From Pelagihabitans sp963760375 (GTDB lineage Bacteria; Bacteroidota; Bacteroidia; Flavobacteriales; Flavobacteriaceae): a stretch of DNA of 64,000 nucleotides. A program made the position numbers and the translations under genes. The stretch is from NCBI GenBank assembly GCA_963760375.1, contig CAVXCS010000007.1:682001-746000 (forward strand), read 5' to 3'. This document shows, piece after piece, positions 37,267-46,278 of this stretch (within the stretch, counting starts at the first letter, position 1; each line of letters opens with the position of its first letter). Below the pieces are notes generated by a model, which saw nothing but the letters and a program-made list of their open reading frames with translations, made no database searches and was not told the DNA's origin.

Positions 37267-38046
37267 ATGTTTGAAGTCGTAGCGTATCAAATATCGGCTT
37301 CCATAAATACTCGGCAATGCAAATCGCTATTGCCGTTAAAAGTTTTATTTTCCGATAGTGATGAACTCTATTTAAACAATGGGGAAAGGAAATTCGTTTA
37401 TATTTTTCAATACGGGATGGTTTCCTTCTTCAATCATACCAACGACGAAATAGAGGAAATTCTGGAACAGATAGCGGTAGCCGCCAAAGGGCATCTCGAT
37501 GAACATTTTTCCGAGACCATAGCAGTGGAAATCGTAAAAGGGCACCAGAAGGTCACCTTTAACAAAGTGAGCTTACCCGATTTCGATAGGGAAGCCATAC
37601 GCTTGGTGATGTTGAACACTTCCCAATCCGTGGCCTTGGATCGTTATTCTGAGATTACGGAGCAGTTGCTCGAAGAGACCCAGGCCCATACGAACTATCT
37701 GGAGCAATTCGGCAAGTTGGATATCAGTGGGAATACCTTGAAGAAGTTTATTGGAAAAGTGCTCAATGTTAAAAATCAGATCGCGGAAAACCTCTATATT
37801 TTTGATGCGCCCGACAGTACATGGGAAAGTGAACAATTGAATTCGCTCAATCAAGAACTGCAGAAAACGTTCGACTTAAAGATACGATACCGAAATATCT
37901 ATGAAAGGATTGAGATCGTTAAGGAAAACCTCCAATTGTTCAAAGACATTATGTACCACACCGAAAGCAGCCGGCTCGAGTGGATCATCATTGTATTGAT
38001 TTTGGTAGAGGTCCTCGATTTGTTCGTACTGCGTATTTGGAAGTAA
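37267..38046 (+). CDS. RMD1/YagE family (DUF155) membrane protein
   Basis: 259-residue DUF155 protein, related to yeast Rmd1/RMND1, the mitochondrial protein needed for translation near membranes. Features: YLNNGERKFVYIFQYGMVSF (about 38-57), a long alpha-helical middle (about 130-215), and a C-terminal transmembrane helix (LEWIIIVLILVEVLDLFVLR) ending RIWK. Role in bacteria unknown. It is the last gene of the closely spaced series beginning at 33646; the VOC gene follows after 49 bases with its own possible promoter. Confidence 0.82.
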   Translation: MFEVVAYQISASINTRQCKSLLPLKVLFSDSDELYLNNGERKFVYIFQYGMVSFFNHTNDEIEEILEQIAVAAKGHLDEHFSETIAVEIVKGHQKVTFNKVSLPDFDREAIRLVMLNTSQSVALDRYSEITEQLLEETQAHTNYLEQFGKLDISGNTLKKFIGKVLNVKNQIAENLYIFDAPDSTWESEQLNSLNQELQKTFDLKIRYRNIYERIEIVKENLQLFKDIMYHTESSRLEWIIIVLILVEVLDLFVLRIWK

Positions 38047-38095
38047 CCGTAGCGTACAATTTTGTAAATTAGATAAAGAATCTAAATCAAAGCCC

Positions 38096-38512
38096 ATGAA
38101 AAAAGCACCTTTTCATATGTCACTGCCTTGTCTGAGCATCAGTAAAACAATGGACTTTTATGTGGACGTCATCGGTGCCGATCTTGGCCGACATTCAACC
38201 CGTTGGTTGGATATTGATCTGTTCGGCAACCAAATTACCTTTACCAGGTCGGGCGAATTCAATTTTTCCTACCGATCCTACAAGTTTGAGGAAACCGTAT
38301 TGCCCTCGTTCCATTTTGGGGTGATCGTGGATCGGGCATTATGGGAATCCCTATACCAAAAAATGACGGCTTCAGAATATGAGGTGACCACCGAGGCCAC
38401 CTTTTTAAAAGACCAGGTCGGGGAACATGTTTCTTTTTTTGTAAAAGATCCAAATGGGCATATGCTCGAATTCAAGAGTTTTCTCAAGACCAAGGATATG
38501 TTTCGTCAATAA
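38096..38512 (+). CDS. VOC-superfamily protein (glyoxalase/dioxygenase-like)
   Basis: 138 residues, one vicinal-oxygen-chelate domain: FHMSLPCLSISKTMDFYVDV at the N-terminus, PSFHFGVIVDRALWESLYQK in the middle, and VSFFVKDPNGHMLEFKSF at the C-terminus, where the glutamate is the usual metal ligand. His7 (in FHMSL) could be the first ligand. Cytoplasmic; the reaction is not evident. A 12-bp palindrome TACAATTTTGTA lies in the 49-base gap before the gene. Confidence 0.82.
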   Translation: MKKAPFHMSLPCLSISKTMDFYVDVIGADLGRHSTRWLDIDLFGNQITFTRSGEFNFSYRSYKFEETVLPSFHFGVIVDRALWESLYQKMTASEYEVTTEATFLKDQVGEHVSFFVKDPNGHMLEFKSFLKTKDMFRQ

Positions 38513-38580
38513 AGCCATTTTTAAGATATAACCGACGCGCTACTTAGTTTTTTTAAGTTGGTCAGTGTCAACCAATAACT

Positions 38581-39963
38581 ATGCATTTGAATAAATTAGA
38601 GCTCATCGGCAGTGAGGAATGGTGCGTTTTTGAGACATTGGGCATCCCGGCCATAAAGGCCAGGGTAGATTCAGGCGCCAAGACTTCCTCCATTCAGGCC
38701 GCCAATATAAAATTGTTCTCACGAGGGGCCCAGGAATGGGTGAAGTTCGAGGTGAACCCATTGCAAGATAACCGGGCTATTGCCGTAGAATGTGAAGCCA
38801 AACTGGTCGATCGGCGTACCGTTCGAAGTTCTTCCGGAATTTCCGAAGAACGGGTGGTCATCAAGGTGCCCATAAGCATGGGAAACAAAACCTTCGACAT
38901 TGAGTTGACCTTGGCCAGCCGCGACACCATGGAATTTCGAATGCTGCTCGGCCGGGAAGCACTCAGTGGCAGGTACATTGTAAATCCGGCAGCGAGTTTT
39001 TGCCTGAAAAGTTTCACCGATGATCAAATCGCCATTAAATATGCTTCCTATATCAAAGAGAAAACCGGATTAAAGCTTGCCCTTTTGGCAAGTAATCCTG
39101 AGCTCTACAGCAATCGACGGTTAATGGAGGCGGCCGAAGGCCGTGGTCATGAAATCGTCTTTCTAAACGTGGAACTGGCCTATATGAAGCTCGATGCCCA
39201 TTCTCCCGAGATCCGATATCGCGGTGGCAATATCCTCAATGAGTTCGATGCCATCATCCCAAGAATCAAACCCGCGGTAACCTTCTATGGTTGTGCCTTG
39301 ATCCGACAGTTCGCGAATCTTGGCGTGTATTGCCTGAACACCGCGGAGGCGATTGCCCAATCCCGTGATAAACTGTTCGCATCGCAATTGTTCTCCAAAA
39401 ACGACATCCATATTCCGATAACGGGTTTTGCCAAATCGCCCATGGACACCAGGGATTTGATCCGCATGGTGAACGGGGCGCCGCTGATCATCAAATTATT
39501 GGAAAGCACACAGGGAAGAGGCGTGGTTTTGGCCGAAACCAATAAGGCGGCCGAGAGTGTGATCAATGCCTTTAAGAGCGTACAGACCAATATCTTGGTA
39601 CAAGAATTCATCAAAGAGGCCAACGGACAAGACATTCGTTGTTTTGTGGTCAATGGAAAAGTGATCGCTTCCATGCAAAGGCAAGCTGAAAAGGGCGAAT
39701 TCAGGGCGAACCTGCATCAAGGAGGGAAAGCCTCGATCATCAAGATTACCGGCGAAGAAAAGAAGCTGGCCATCAAGGCGGCCAAGGTCTTGAACCTAGC
39801 CGTTGCCGGCGTCGATATCATTCGGTCGAACAAGGGCCCCTTGCTGTTGGAAGTCAACTCTTCCCCCGGTCTGGAAGGCATTGAAAATGCAACGGGCAAG
39901 GATATCGCCAATTCCATGATCATGGCCATTGAAAAGAAGCTGCGGTTCGGGGAACCGATCTAG
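38581..39963 (+). CDS. Fused RimB-like protease / RimK-like glutamate ligase
   Basis: 460 residues with two domains. Residues 1 to about 140 are an ATP-dependent zinc protease/RimB-like aspartic-protease-fold domain (AIKARVDSGAKTSSIQA, DSGAKTSS about 30-37; later MEFRMLLGREALSGRYIV). Residues about 150-455 are an ATP-grasp RimK ligase (LALLASNPELYSNRRLMEAA, GAPLIIKLLESTQGRGVVLA, VAGVDIIRSNKGPLLLEVNS). RimK adds glutamates to ribosomal protein S6, and RimB processes the product; the fusion joins the two and is known in some bacteria. Monocistronic; no terminator noted in the 54 bases before the convergent TDH gene. Confidence 0.85.
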   Translation: MHLNKLELIGSEEWCVFETLGIPAIKARVDSGAKTSSIQAANIKLFSRGAQEWVKFEVNPLQDNRAIAVECEAKLVDRRTVRSSSGISEERVVIKVPISMGNKTFDIELTLASRDTMEFRMLLGREALSGRYIVNPAASFCLKSFTDDQIAIKYASYIKEKTGLKLALLASNPELYSNRRLMEAAEGRGHEIVFLNVELAYMKLDAHSPEIRYRGGNILNEFDAIIPRIKPAVTFYGCALIRQFANLGVYCLNTAEAIAQSRDKLFASQLFSKNDIHIPITGFAKSPMDTRDLIRMVNGAPLIIKLLESTQGRGVVLAETNKAAESVINAFKSVQTNILVQEFIKEANGQDIRCFVVNGKVIASMQRQAEKGEFRANLHQGGKASIIKITGEEKKLAIKAAKVLNLAVAGVDIIRSNKGPLLLEVNSSPGLEGIENATGKDIANSMIMAIEKKLRFGEPI

Positions 39964-40017
39964 CCCCTGAGCTAATGAAATAGGTTGTTCATGCTTTGGC
40001 ACCGCGGAAACTTGGCT

Positions 40018-40968
40018 TTAAAGTTCTCCTGAGCTTAAATTTTTAAGCATGGCGTCGGTGGTGGCGTCCAAATTAAATTCAGCCTTCCAACCCCAATCGC
40101 TTTTGGCAATGGAGTCGTCGATACTACTGGGCCAGGAATCTGCGATGGCCTGTCTAAAATCGGGTTGGTAGCTTATTTGAAAATCGGGGATTTTTATTTG
40201 GATACTTTTCGCAATTGCTGCAGGGGTAAAGCTCATCGCCGCCAAATTATAGGAAGAACGGATCTTTATGTTTTTGCCTTCCGAATCCATAAGTTCCATG
40301 GTTGCCCTGATGGCATCGTCCATGAACATCATCGGAAGTTCGGTGTCTTCTTTCAGAAAACAGGTATATTTCCCGTCCGACAAAGCTTTGTGATAAATTT
40401 CCACGGCATAATCGGTGGTGCCGCCACCGGGCATTGTTTTCCAACTGATCAGGCCGGGATAACGAAGGCTTCTTACATCTACCCCATATTTGCGATGATA
40501 GTATTCGCACCACCGTTCCCCGGATTGCTTGCTGATGCCATAAACCGTGCTGGGTTCCATTATCGCGCTTTGTGGGGTATGGTCTTTAGGGGTATTTGAG
40601 CCGAAAACGGCAATACTTGAGGGCCAGAAAATCTTGGATATCTTTTTTTCCTTGCCTAGATTGAGCACATTGAAGAGCGAGTTCATATTCAGGCTCCATG
40701 CCCTTTCCGGAAATTTTTCTGCGGTCGCACTGAGCATGGCCGCCATAAGGTACACCTCATTGATCTCATAATAGGCCACCAATTCCTCCAAGGCATCATA
40801 GTCGGTGGCATCCAATATTTCGAAAGGCCCCGATTCCATTAAACCGGTATTGCCATGTCGGATGTCGCTGGCGATGACATGGTTGGCACCATATTTTTCC
40901 CTTAAGGCATAAGTCAATTCTGTACCTATCTGTCCACAGGCACCGATGATCAGGATATAGTTTTGCAT
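40018..40968 (-). CDS. L-threonine 3-dehydrogenase, SDR type
   Basis: 316-residue extended short-chain dehydrogenase of the flavobacterial/eukaryotic L-threonine dehydrogenase type (UDP-galactose-epimerase-like). NAD+ motif IGACGQIGTELTYALREKYG (about 7-26), then VYGISKQSGERWCEYYHRKY with the catalytic Tyr and Lys (YxxxK), and LRYPGLISWKTMPGGGTTDY. It oxidises threonine to 2-amino-3-oxobutyrate. Other NAD-dependent epimerases share the fold, but the GGGTTDY region is typical of TDH. A possible -7 box TATCTTTA lies about 30 bases upstream on the minus strand. Confidence 0.85.
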   Translation of the reverse strand: MQNYILIIGACGQIGTELTYALREKYGANHVIASDIRHGNTGLMESGPFEILDATDYDALEELVAYYEINEVYLMAAMLSATAEKFPERAWSLNMNSLFNVLNLGKEKKISKIFWPSSIAVFGSNTPKDHTPQSAIMEPSTVYGISKQSGERWCEYYHRKYGVDVRSLRYPGLISWKTMPGGGTTDYAVEIYHKALSDGKYTCFLKEDTELPMMFMDDAIRATMELMDSEGKNIKIRSSYNLAAMSFTPAAIAKSIQIKIPDFQISYQPDFRQAIADSWPSSIDDSIAKSDWGWKAEFNLDATTDAMLKNLSSGEL

Positions 40969-41032
40969 TAAACTGGCGTTAAATGAATTCGTGTATAAAG
41001 ATAGCCTTTATTAAAATTTGTACCTTCGGTCC

Positions 41033-41530
41033 ATGCAAAGAATGATGCTTTTGGGGTGGGTTTTTCTAGCTTTTGTTTCTTGTAAGACGGAACCAAAGGC
41101 AACCGCGTCATCCGATATTTCTTTTTTTGAAATCGAAACCACCGATTGGCCCAAAGAAGCGGCCATCAATCCGAAGGCGAGGGACTTGATTCAAAAATGG
41201 ACCGAATTCAACAGTCTGGAAACCAGTTTTGATGCCCTGTACACGGTGGCGAACAGGGAAGATTTGAGCCTTGTGATCGAAGATTTGATCGAAAAGCAGA
41301 AAGTTTTGGAAGCGTCGACTTACCCAATTGATTTCGACAAACCCCAAATAAAAGGCAGACAAAAGATGTTCAAGACCTTTACGCTCAAGGTGAAGGGCGA
41401 TCTTTATTATCGATTGGATGTGCAGCCCACTGTCAAAGAAATGATTGCTGCCTACAATGCCTTCAGAAATCAGTTCAATATTATGGTCAACAATACCCTC
41501 GATACCAAATTGATCTTGGAACAACAATAG
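41033..41530 (+). CDS. Hypothetical lipoprotein
   Basis: 165 residues from the ATG at 41033, giving MQRMMLLGWVFLAFVSC with lipobox FVSC (Cys17); the earlier TTG at 41018 is unlikely. The mature part is helical and amphipathic (KARDLIQKWTEFNSLETSFD, TVKEMIAAYNAFRNQFNIMV). I do not recognise a family. It is followed by a strong bidirectional terminator and a convergent TPR gene. Confidence 0.65.
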   Translation: MQRMMLLGWVFLAFVSCKTEPKATASSDISFFEIETTDWPKEAAINPKARDLIQKWTEFNSLETSFDALYTVANREDLSLVIEDLIEKQKVLEASTYPIDFDKPQIKGRQKMFKTFTLKVKGDLYYRLDVQPTVKEMIAAYNAFRNQFNIMVNNTLDTKLILEQQ

Positions 41531-41550
41531 TTTTGAGAAAACAAGGGTAT

Positions 41551-41580
41551 AAAAAAAGCGGCATATCATACCGCTTTTTT
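41551..41580. terminator. Bidirectional terminator
   Basis: AAAAAAGCGG (41552-41561) and CCGCTTTTTT (41571-41580) pair around CATATCATA; A-rich and T-rich ends give U-tracts both ways for the convergent genes. Confidence 0.88.
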
Positions 41581-41602
41581 AAAATTACAAGGTGTTGGTC
41601 CT

Positions 41603-42301
41603 TTACTCCTTAGGGGTCTCAGGATTTTCTTTTCGGGATACCAAGGCTTGCCTGCTCAAGCTTGCAAGATTGAAGTTGGGATCTGTTTTAAGGGCCTCAT
41701 CGATCAATGCCACTGCCGCATCTATATTATTTTTGTCCTGATTGTACTGCACCAATCCTTTGAGGTGCAGAAAGGCAGCCCTGAGCGAAACCTCATAAGG
41801 CTGCTGCCGCTCATAAAAAGCATACTTCATATCTTCTTTGGCGTTGGCAAGTCCATATTCAATGTCGGTGGTCGCACCGGTATTATCTCCGGTTTGTATC
41901 TTTAAATCGGCCAATTCATACGCCAAATAGGGATTTGGATTTCTGGTGTACAATAATTCGAACTGTTCCAAAGCCCGTTTGGGCTGGTTCAATGCCTTCA
42001 GGGAAATCGCTTTGACTTGTACCGCCAAATCGGAATCGGCTTCGTTCTTCTCGATTCCGATGGTATTCAAGGCCTGTAAATTCTGGTTGTCGTTGGCGTA
42101 GATATAGGCGAGGGTATCGGTCCTTTCCTTTGAAGGTGCAATGACGTTCAAGTGGGTAAGGGCACCGATCACGCCCATGACATCACCCTGAAGCCGCATT
42201 TCCTTATAGTACGCCTCGAAGTGTTTTTGTAGCTCGCTCTTGGTCTGGGCATTTGCATTGATGCCCATCATAATAATGATGATAATCGCAATACGTTTCA
42301 T
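41603..42301 (-). CDS. Secreted TPR-repeat protein
   Basis: 232 residues with a signal peptide (residues 1-19, ending NANAQ) and several tetratricopeptide-like helices: LAVQVKAISLKALNQPKRAL, YLAYELADLKIQTGDNTGAT, AAVALIDEALKTDPNFNLAS. A periplasmic scaffold; partner unknown. Flavobacterial homologues are usually hypothetical. A perfect -7 box lies 21 bases before the start. Confidence 0.78.
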   Translation of the reverse strand: MKRIAIIIIIMMGINANAQTKSELQKHFEAYYKEMRLQGDVMGVIGALTHLNVIAPSKERTDTLAYIYANDNQNLQALNTIGIEKNEADSDLAVQVKAISLKALNQPKRALEQFELLYTRNPNPYLAYELADLKIQTGDNTGATTDIEYGLANAKEDMKYAFYERQQPYEVSLRAAFLHLKGLVQYNQDKNNIDAAVALIDEALKTDPNFNLASLSRQALVSRKENPETPKE

Positions 42302-42321
42302 GTTTGATTTATTTTGGTGCG

Positions 42322-42329
42322 CAAAACTA
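42322..42329 (-). promoter_or_regulatory. -7 promoter box for TPR gene
   Basis: TAGTTTTG on the minus strand, perfect TAnnTTTG, 21 bases before the start at 42301. Confidence 0.5.
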
Positions 42330-42451
42330 TTAAAATAATTGGTATTCGACTGTTAACGAATCCCATAAATAAGCAGGTATAGGTTCAATTATGCGATTTG
42401 AACCTCACCGGTTGGGGTTGCCCTTAAGTTTGGAGCCAATACGATGTAAAA

Positions 42452-42473
42452 AAGGATGCCATAAGGCATCCTT
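42452..42473 (-). terminator. Terminator of 42499-42870 gene
   Basis: AAGGATGCC (42452-42460) and GGCATCCTT (42465-42473) form a 9-bp stem with an ATAA loop; on the minus strand it is followed by a run of six T. Confidence 0.85.
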
Positions 42474-42498
42474 GAATTATAAAGATACTGTCGCGCCA

Positions 42499-42870
42499 TT
42501 AAGGCACCAAAATATGATCTTCGACTTGAAATCCTCTTATCATTTGGGAATAAAATGCAATGCTTCGCTGATCTCGGTCGATACAGGAAACCAAAAACTC
42601 GTATAAATTTCGATACCATAAGTTCGTAGGCAGGGTAGGCAGCTCTGTATTGACCTTATGGGGGTCATATGCCGAATCATCGGTAACGATGTTCATCTTG
42701 ATCCTTCTCCTATGATAGTCGATGGTTACATCGGTCGCATTATAATGTTTCATGATAAGGGTTTCATGCAACGATTTCAGTTTTTCAGGGGCGTTTTGCG
42801 CAGGAATGCTCTTGCTTATAAGACCTTCGACTTCCCTTAAAATCCTACCGCCCAATCTTGAATTTTCCAT
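42499..42870 (-). CDS. Hypothetical 123-residue protein
   Basis: Cytoplasmic-looking, no signal peptide. N-terminal helical region (MENSRLGGRILREVEGLISK) then TDVTIDYHRRRIKMNIVTDD and LWYRNLYEFLVSCIDRDQRS. I do not recognise a family. Support for being real: a perfect -7 box 27 bases upstream, an intrinsic terminator downstream, and normal codon usage. Role unknown. Confidence 0.65.
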   Translation of the reverse strand: MENSRLGGRILREVEGLISKSIPAQNAPEKLKSLHETLIMKHYNATDVTIDYHRRRIKMNIVTDDSAYDPHKVNTELPTLPTNLWYRNLYEFLVSCIDRDQRSIAFYSQMIRGFQVEDHILVP

Positions 42871-42897
42871 GGCAATGAATGTTTTGATTTATAGGAG

Positions 42898-42905
42898 CAA
42901 AGTTA
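42898..42905 (-). promoter_or_regulatory. -7 promoter box for 42499-42870 gene
   Basis: TAACTTTG on the minus strand, perfect TAnnTTTG, 27 bases before the start at 42870. Confidence 0.5.
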
Positions 42906-42984
42906 CGGTTTCATCGATGAAATGCATACCGCCTTAACATAGTGCCGCCGACTTTGTTGTGAAATGTGGTGAATTCGTGGTGAA

Positions 42985-43794
42985 CTAAGTAACAATTGAG
43001 GTTTGGTATACGAACATTTTAACATTGGTAAGGGCGGGCGATACTATTTTTTTTCCTTTTGTTGCTTTGCCGGGATAATAGACCGGGGGCCGAAGGTTTC
43101 TTTTTTGGGCTTCGGCTCGATAATATTCCGCTTTTGCGGGATGGTAGGGGTAGACCCCATTGAAGGTTTCGTCCCACCAATCGTAGAAAATAATATGTTC
43201 CAATATCCGAACGCAATCGTTCTGATGGATAAGGTTTACAGGGTTCTGCCCGTTTTCAAGATCCTTCTTGCCTGTCAAATGATGGATGGGGTGCCTATCG
43301 TTCCCAATGAGCCCCCCAAACCTGACTATAGTGGCCTTTATTGCCATTTCATCTTGAAAGAGCCTTTCCGTTGCCAAGAGTTGCCTGCCCGATTCGGAGG
43401 ACGGTCGAGGGAGGGTGGTTTCCGTTATTTCACCCTCTAGGTCACCATAAACCGAGGTACTGCTCACAAAAATGATCTTGCCGATGTCAAAAGCTTGTAT
43501 TGCCTTGAGCAGGAATTTCATTTTCATGACATAGTCTTCCTGCTTTGGACCCCTCAGTTTAGGTGGGATATTGATGATCAGGATCTCGAGGCCCGATAAA
43601 AATCCGGCCAGGTCGCCCAGCACGCCTTTTTCTGTGAGGGATACCAAAAATGCATCGATTCCTTTGTGTTGGAGCATTTCGATCTTTTCTTCGGAGGTGG
43701 TGCTGCCGTGTATTCGATATCCTTTCTTGAGGAGTGATTCCGCCAAGGGAAGGCCCAACCAACCACAACCTAAAATGCCAATGCGTTTATTCAA
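42985..43794 (-). CDS. NAD-dependent epimerase/SDR-like protein (YeeZ-like)
   Basis: 269-residue atypical SDR. N-terminal Rossmann motif IGILGCGWLGLPLAESLLKK (about 5-24), typical of YeeZ/YlnF-like proteins; VSSTSVYGDLEGEITETTLP in the middle. Substrate unknown. Its start overlaps the end of the M28 gene by 8 bases (43787-43794), so the two are co-transcribed leftward. The combination has no obvious shared metabolism. Confidence 0.8.
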   Translation of the reverse strand: MNKRIGILGCGWLGLPLAESLLKKGYRIHGSTTSEEKIEMLQHKGIDAFLVSLTEKGVLGDLAGFLSGLEILIINIPPKLRGPKQEDYVMKMKFLLKAIQAFDIGKIIFVSSTSVYGDLEGEITETTLPRPSSESGRQLLATERLFQDEMAIKATIVRFGGLIGNDRHPIHHLTGKKDLENGQNPVNLIHQNDCVRILEHIIFYDWWDETFNGVYPYHPAKAEYYRAEAQKRNLRPPVYYPGKATKGKKIVSPALTNVKMFVYQTSIVT

Positions 43795-46078
43795 ATTTGA
43801 GGGTTTTTATGACCAGTACCGCATCATTCAAGACGAATGGCATCGGAATGCTGTTTGTGGGACGCTCAGGGATCGTGAATTGGGGGTTCTCCAGAAGGTC
43901 GTTGGAAGCTTCGTACAGGGTAAGTTCGAAAATAGAATCGCTGGGGAAGCTGAGTTTCAAATGGGTCGGTTCGTTATTGCTGATGTAATGGGTGACCAAT
44001 TTGCCCCCTATCCTGTTTTTCAAGTAATAAGATGATAAAGGCACCTCGTTCACCAACGCGGTTACAATCGTCACATCATTGGTAAATAGTTCGAGCCGGT
44101 TCACCGGACGCTGATGGCTAATGGTTAGTTCCAGCCAACGTTTATCGCCGATAATGGTATCTTTTTGGGTTTCCACCAAGGGGGGAGCAATCGGTTTCAT
44201 GGGGGCAGCGGAAACAAAACTGAGGCCAGATCTATATTTACTGCTGAGCGTTCGCTTCGAAAGTTGATCTGGCAGCTGTTTGTCCTTGCCGAGGAATTGA
44301 TCGTTCCAATCGATGAGCACTTGGTCGTAGGTAGCCCATTTGGCAGTATTATGGTCAACATCGAGCACGTACAACAGACTGCTGGGCTTGGCCCGATCTG
44401 GGGTGAAGTCGGAGTTGAAATGGGCGACCAACATGCTTGTAAAAAACAAAAGAAATCCTAGGGAGGCCCAATGATTCTTGTTTTTATAAAAGGAGAACAA
44501 GGGCAGCAAAAGCATAAAGGTGAGCGTGGAAAGCAGGGTGGAGGCCACCATCATTTTAAGGCCCAAGCCTACTGGAAACATTTTTACGAAGGGGGCATAA
44601 AGCCATAATGCGGGCAAGGCCAGGAGTACCAATAGGTAAGGATTGGGATCTTTTTGATTGACCAAGATCATTGTCGAAGCCAACAAGGCAAATACCGGAA
44701 TGATGAAAAAACTTGCTCCGGGCAGATAACCGGCCACGCCATAGCAGATGGCCAGCCAGAGCACCAAAGGCCCCACAAGAAGATTTGGAGCCGTAATGGA
44801 TTTGAATTTATGGTAGATCCAGAAGCATACCGAAACGGAGATCAAAACAAAGGCCAGTATGTAGGTATAGCCATTATAGGTAAAACCGTGCAGCATATCG
44901 CGATATTCCGGATAGATCCATAGAAGCACACGATACCCATAAAAGCCTATCATGCCATTGATTCCCAAAGCGATCAGCATGGGTAAAAAGCCCTTGAGCG
45001 CTTGTCCCAGGACGAGTGTTTTTTTTCGAAAACCAAAGAAAAGTAAAAGCCCAGTCATCAGAATGGCCAAGACCCACATGAGCCAAATCCAATCGAAAGG
45101 GTAAGATACCAGCTTGAAGAAAGGCATATTGAAATAGACCATGTCGTTCAGACTTTTCAAACCATCGAGGTCGGCTTCGCTGAAATGGTGAAGGAGCGGC
45201 ATGAGGTAGCTGCCTTGGTGCGTCAAGGTCTTCCTATCCAGACGATCATAGTTATCGCGTACCGTATGGTAATCGAAATGATCGTCAATAAAGGCAAAAT
45301 TAAAACCTTCTATGTCGCGATCCTCCCTGAAAACGGTGAGGTCGGTGTCATTGGGCAACATCTTATAGATGCTGTACACCAATGAATTCGCGACCGGAAA
45401 ATGAGGATCGGCTGCCGTAAATTCTTTGATCAGGTTGGCATTTCCCCTATTGGTCTCGATGAGCATATAACTGGGTCCGCCACTACCTCGGGCCTCGAAA
45501 TTGAGCACCAGGCCTACTTCCCTTGCCCATGGATGTTGATTTACAAAAAGGTCGGCCCCATTAAGGCCGAGTTCCTCGGCATCGGAGATAAGGATGATGA
45601 TATCATTTTTCGGGCTTTTATGTTCCGCTAAAAAGGCCCGGACCCCTTCTAAAATGGTGGCAACGCCACTGCCCGCATCACTCGCCCCCAAGGAGGAATG
45701 CGGATTGCTGTCATAATGCGAAAGCAGCATCAATGCCTTTCCGGAACGAGATCCCTTGATCCGGGCCAAAATATTGGTCGCTTTGCTTAAATTGCCCCAA
45801 TCCCCGGCGGTATATCCCTCCTGTAAACTCGTCTCAAGACCCATTTTGTGCAATTCGGACCTGATATATGACCTTACCGTTTCATGAGCCGGAAATCCTA
45901 CGGCATGGGGCATTTTTGCAATTTCAGCCACATGTTGCAGGGCCCTGTCGGTTGAAAAGGAATTGTCCTCAATGTCCAGATCGGGTTCATAGCTCGGCAT
46001 GGCCGATCGAAAAGACCAATAAATGGCCATGAGAACGAGCAAAAAAGTAAAAATGGACGGGAATTTATTCATGGGCAC
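43787..46078 (-). CDS. Membrane-anchored M28 zinc aminopeptidase
   Basis: 763 residues. An N-terminal membrane anchor (about 8-26), then a periplasmic M28 domain (about 60-320): LLSHYDSNPHSSLGASDAGS with the first His and bridging Asp, IILISDAEELGLNGADLF with the acidic pair, and FIDDHFDYHTVRDNYDRLDR with the last His. All zinc residues are visible. After about residue 330 come about eight transmembrane segments (WIWLMWVLAILMTGLLLFF) and a C-terminal soluble domain (about 600-760). This Fxna-like architecture, M28 plus polytopic membrane part, is found in Bacteroidota and eukaryotes. Substrate not inferred. Confidence 0.88.
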   Translation of the reverse strand: MPMNKFPSIFTFLLVLMAIYWSFRSAMPSYEPDLDIEDNSFSTDRALQHVAEIAKMPHAVGFPAHETVRSYIRSELHKMGLETSLQEGYTAGDWGNLSKATNILARIKGSRSGKALMLLSHYDSNPHSSLGASDAGSGVATILEGVRAFLAEHKSPKNDIIILISDAEELGLNGADLFVNQHPWAREVGLVLNFEARGSGGPSYMLIETNRGNANLIKEFTAADPHFPVANSLVYSIYKMLPNDTDLTVFREDRDIEGFNFAFIDDHFDYHTVRDNYDRLDRKTLTHQGSYLMPLLHHFSEADLDGLKSLNDMVYFNMPFFKLVSYPFDWIWLMWVLAILMTGLLLFFGFRKKTLVLGQALKGFLPMLIALGINGMIGFYGYRVLLWIYPEYRDMLHGFTYNGYTYILAFVLISVSVCFWIYHKFKSITAPNLLVGPLVLWLAICYGVAGYLPGASFFIIPVFALLASTMILVNQKDPNPYLLVLLALPALWLYAPFVKMFPVGLGLKMMVASTLLSTLTFMLLLPLFSFYKNKNHWASLGFLLFFTSMLVAHFNSDFTPDRAKPSSLLYVLDVDHNTAKWATYDQVLIDWNDQFLGKDKQLPDQLSKRTLSSKYRSGLSFVSAAPMKPIAPPLVETQKDTIIGDKRWLELTISHQRPVNRLELFTNDVTIVTALVNEVPLSSYYLKNRIGGKLVTHYISNNEPTHLKLSFPSDSIFELTLYEASNDLLENPQFTIPERPTNSIPMPFVLNDAVLVIKTLKFE

Positions 46079-46278
46079 AAAGTTCTTATTTTTTGGTTGG
46101 TTTCCGCTTCACTTTTCAAAGGCAACTTGCATATCGGGCCAGCACAAAACCATTGCTTTCCGAAAAAGTATAAGACCTAAATGTATAAAATTCTTATGGT
46201 TCAAGGCATTAGGTCGATATTTTTTAGGCTGTTTGGGAAAAATTCCTATCTTTAGAAATCAACCTAAAACCAATCAAT

